The notes beneath the pieces were generated by a model that was not told the DNA's origin, made no database searches, and saw nothing but the letters and a program-made list of their open reading frames with translations. Position numbers and translations under genes: made by a program. From Patagioenas fasciata (Eukaryota; Chordata; Aves; Columbiformes; Columbidae), in contig NC_092522.1 of the NCBI RefSeq assembly GCF_037038585.1, positions 49,823,661-49,887,660 of the forward strand: a stretch of DNA of 64,000 nt, in the 5' to 3' direction. Of this stretch, positions 63,901-64,000 are shown one piece after another (the first letter of the stretch is position 1; each line of letters opens with the position of its first letter).

Positions 63901-64000
63901 GAGACAGATTTAAGCCTTTCAAAAATGACTTGGTACTGATTGCCTATGTGTGCAACAGTTGGGTTAACTTAACCTTGAATTTTTGGACTCTAATTCCTTT

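Larger units (their letters stand above)
52701..64000. other. Intergenic stretch upstream of FAM89A
   Basis: No exon recognised on either strand. Holds a MIR-like SINE (about 54745-54890), (GTTT)n and (ATTT)n runs, a 77-bp mariner-type MITE (57890-57966), a possible old repeat at 61155-61240, and long T tracts (53904-53922, 62361-62391). In human the next gene in this direction is TRIM67, far away, so a gene-free end is expected. Confidence 0.75.

Overview
This is a window of a vertebrate nuclear chromosome, almost certainly a bird. Three spliced, vertebrate-type host genes lie in the order TTC13 (minus), ARV1 (plus), FAM89A (minus), which as I recall is also the human chromosome 1q42 order. 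The bird assignment rests on a 5'-truncated CR1 LINE with the typical 3' end and ORF2 C-terminus, a second CR1 tail, and avian-type class III (ERVL-like) retroviral fossils. The species cannot be named from the sequence.

Layout. 1-19084: the first six exons of TTC13 (exon 6 cut by the window edge), transcribed leftwards. Its intron 5 holds a young-looking ERVL-type element (1275-8181) with paired LTRs and 5-bp target duplications, next to an older LTR piece on the opposite strand (about 690-1053). 18430-19780: a CpG island with a head-to-head promoter; the TTC13 and ARV1 start codons are 269 bp apart, with NRF1-like and ZNF143-like motifs between them. 19354-32383: the whole five-exon ARV1 gene (234 codons). 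32.4-46.1 kb: a tail-to-tail intergenic stretch with one CR1 and one MIR-like SINE. About 46.1-52.3 kb: two-exon FAM89A on the minus strand, starting in a second CpG island. 52.7-64 kb: intergenic, with a MIR-like SINE and a 77-bp mariner-type foldback element; no exon of the next expected gene (TRIM67) was recognised.

The three genes do not form a pathway. TTC13 encodes a secretory-pathway TPR protein of poorly known role, ARV1 an ER membrane protein of sterol and GPI-anchor homeostasis, and FAM89A a small leucine-rich adaptor-like protein. The shared TTC13/ARV1 promoter suggests coupled, housekeeping-type transcription.

Most worth a second look: FAM89A ends early, with recognisable remains of its old C-terminus downstream in the same frame; ARV1 lacks the usual C-terminal tail but is followed by 54 open codons; the ERVL-type element carries, in gag position, a frame that looks like a three-pass glycosylated membrane protein; and a 77-bp mariner MITE is built like human MADE1, the source of miR-548 hairpins. 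Exon boundaries were read by hand from splice sites, reading phase and remembered human proteins; no alignment was run.
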